This document shows, in pieces, positions 32,805-33,676 of a DNA stretch of 33,676 nt. This DNA comes from Lachnospiraceae bacterium (GTDB lineage Bacteria > Bacillota > Clostridia > Lachnospirales > Lachnospiraceae), in contig JAAUZL010000019.1 in NCBI GenBank assembly GCA_014804615.1, positions 47,578-81,253 of the forward strand, read 5' to 3'. Both the position numbers and the translations under genes were made by a program. Each line of letters opens with the position of its first letter. Positions within the stretch are counted from its first letter, which is position 1. The notes beneath the pieces were generated by a model. It did no database searches, was not told the origin of the DNA, and saw nothing but the letters and a program-made list of their open reading frames with translations.

Positions 32805-33676
32805 ATGATGAAAACGGATTGGATGAAAAAGTTAAGCGGACTAAAACTGAACGGGAAGTTTACGCTGGTTATTGTTTTCCTTGTTATTTTGCCGATTTCC
32901 GTTATGGCAGGCGTTTTGTTTTATAATATGGAGAAAAGTGTCATCAGCGAAAACCGGAACTATATGCAGTATATGATGGAGCGCAGTCAGGATACTTTAT
33001 TGGATAATATTGATTCTGTCAATATGACGACGCAGTTTTTTCTGAATGATGAGCCCCTTCTGCAGATGCTCCGCCAAACAGCACGCCAGGAGCAGATACA
33101 GACGGACGAACTGGTGGCGTTTTATCACTCAGACATTGCCGCGTTGGAGAGGCTTGTCTATAACAACACATTGTTGTACGGTGTGCGTGTCTATGCGGTC
33201 AATGACAATGTGCAGGAAATGATGCCCATTTTATACAGTCGTTCCCGTATGAATAAAATGGATTGGGCGGGTGAGCCGGATTATACGGGGTGGCACTATA
33301 ACTATCCGGACAGGCTGTTTGATAACCGTGAGGGAACGAAAATTGCGTCCCTTGTAACGAATGTGGAAGATTATGAAGCCGGACTGATCGGCGTGATCGA
33401 GACGACAGTCGCAATAGAGGATATTTTTCCTTCCCTGTATGAGACGATCGAAGACGAGTGGAGCTGTTTTATCTCGGAGGAGGGGAATCTGTATTTTGGC
33501 GATAATGAGCAGGAAAGTTCCGCGGAGTTTGTGCGGGCCAAAATGGAAAAGGGATTTGAGAAAGACGGCATCCATACGGAATATATAAAGCAGAACGGAG
33601 AACATCTTATTGTTTCCTATTCTTATATCCGGGAAATGCAGGGGACTCTGGTATCCGTAAAGGATATCACGGAAGC
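32805..33676 (+). CDS. Sensor histidine kinase, YesM-like, N-terminal part (3' truncated)
   Basis: The frame is open from the ATG at 32805 to the end of the window (290 complete codons). A short cytoplasmic start (MMKTDWMKKLSGLKLNGKF) is followed by one membrane helix (TLVIVFLVILPISVMAGVLF, about residues 20-40). A long external domain with helical and Cache-like character comes next (NYMQYMMERSQDTLLDNID, NVEDYEAGLIGVIETTVAIEDIF). This is the layout of YesM-type kinases, whose HAMP and kinase domains would lie beyond base 33676. The ATG directly follows the TAA of the lipoprotein gene (TAAATGATG), so translation is coupled. An AraC-type response regulator is expected next. Confidence 0.78.
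   Translation, partial: MMKTDWMKKLSGLKLNGKFTLVIVFLVILPISVMAGVLFYNMEKSVISENRNYMQYMMERSQDTLLDNIDSVNMTTQFFLNDEPLLQMLRQTARQEQIQTDELVAFYHSDIAALERLVYNNTLLYGVRVYAVNDNVQEMMPILYSRSRMNKMDWAGEPDYTGWHYNYPDRLFDNREGTKIASLVTNVEDYEAGLIGVIETTVAIEDIFPSLYETIEDEWSCFISEEGNLYFGDNEQESSAEFVRAKMEKGFEKDGIHTEYIKQNGEHLIVSYSYIREMQGTLVSVKDITE

Noticed and set aside
1-33676. CRISPR arrays, tRNA/rRNA genes, transposases, phage genes, secondary-metabolite clusters
   Set aside because: Both strands were read for these; no regularly spaced repeats, cloverleaf-like segments, DDE transposase motifs or integrase motifs were recognised.

Overview
The window is about 33.7 kb of chromosome that reads like a gut-type Clostridia, most likely a Lachnospiraceae. 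The reasons are strong GGAGG ribosome binding sites on almost every gene, mid-GC codon use, stacked carbohydrate ABC importers with intracellular sugar phosphorylases, a sensor kinase that resembles the YesM class next to a solute-binding lipoprotein, and a holin-like type I toxin locus. No rRNA, tRNA, insertion sequence, CRISPR or phage gene was recognised. Family names come from reading motifs and remembered family features; no database search was run.

Layout. (1) 1-5080: a monosaccharide ABC importer of the ChvE/MmsAB (CUT2) type, with a 5'-truncated binding protein, a double-ABC ATPase and two tandem paralogous permeases. (2) 5207-8859: two overlapping ABC exporter half-transporters that form an asymmetric pair, with one degenerate and one canonical ATP site. 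(3) 8880-9014: a promoter and terminator that define a small RNA of about 98 nt with no partner gene. (4) 9175-10904: a BlaI/MecI-type repressor and an M56 (BlaR1-like) membrane protease, followed by two strong hairpins. (5) 11072-11617, minus strand: a dinJ-yafQ type II toxin-antitoxin pair. (6) 11789-15366: a sulfur-handling operon, patB-like lyase, cysteine desulfurase, NifU-type Fe-S scaffold and an inositol-monophosphatase-family enzyme. (7) 15415-15740: a convergent type I toxin-antitoxin locus with a 29-residue hydrophobic toxin on the minus strand and an antisense RNA on the plus strand. That RNA resembles the orphan RNA at 8917-9014.

(8) 15858-20322: an AraC-family regulator and two GH13_31 alpha-glucosidases that differ at the residue known to separate alpha-1,4 from alpha-1,6 preference. 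(9) 20401-31005: a probable system for importing and phosphorolysing beta-glucan oligosaccharides. It has a laminaribiose-phosphorylase-like GH94 enzyme, a large GH94-clan phosphorylase that best fits beta-1,3-oligoglucan phosphorylases (GH149/GH161), a cytoplasmic GH30 enzyme, and a CUT1 importer (binding protein plus two permeases, no dedicated ATPase). (10) 31094-33676: a separate promoter, a second solute-binding lipoprotein without permeases, and the start of a sensor histidine kinase that runs off the window. This looks like a binding-protein-dependent sensory unit for the preceding system.

The most interesting items are the type I toxin locus, whose toxin was found only by reading the minus strand, the related orphan RNA at 8917-9014, and the GH94 + GH94-clan + GH30 + importer + sensor block. 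The block makes sense as intracellular catabolism of laminarin-like beta-1,3/1,6-gluco-oligosaccharides.
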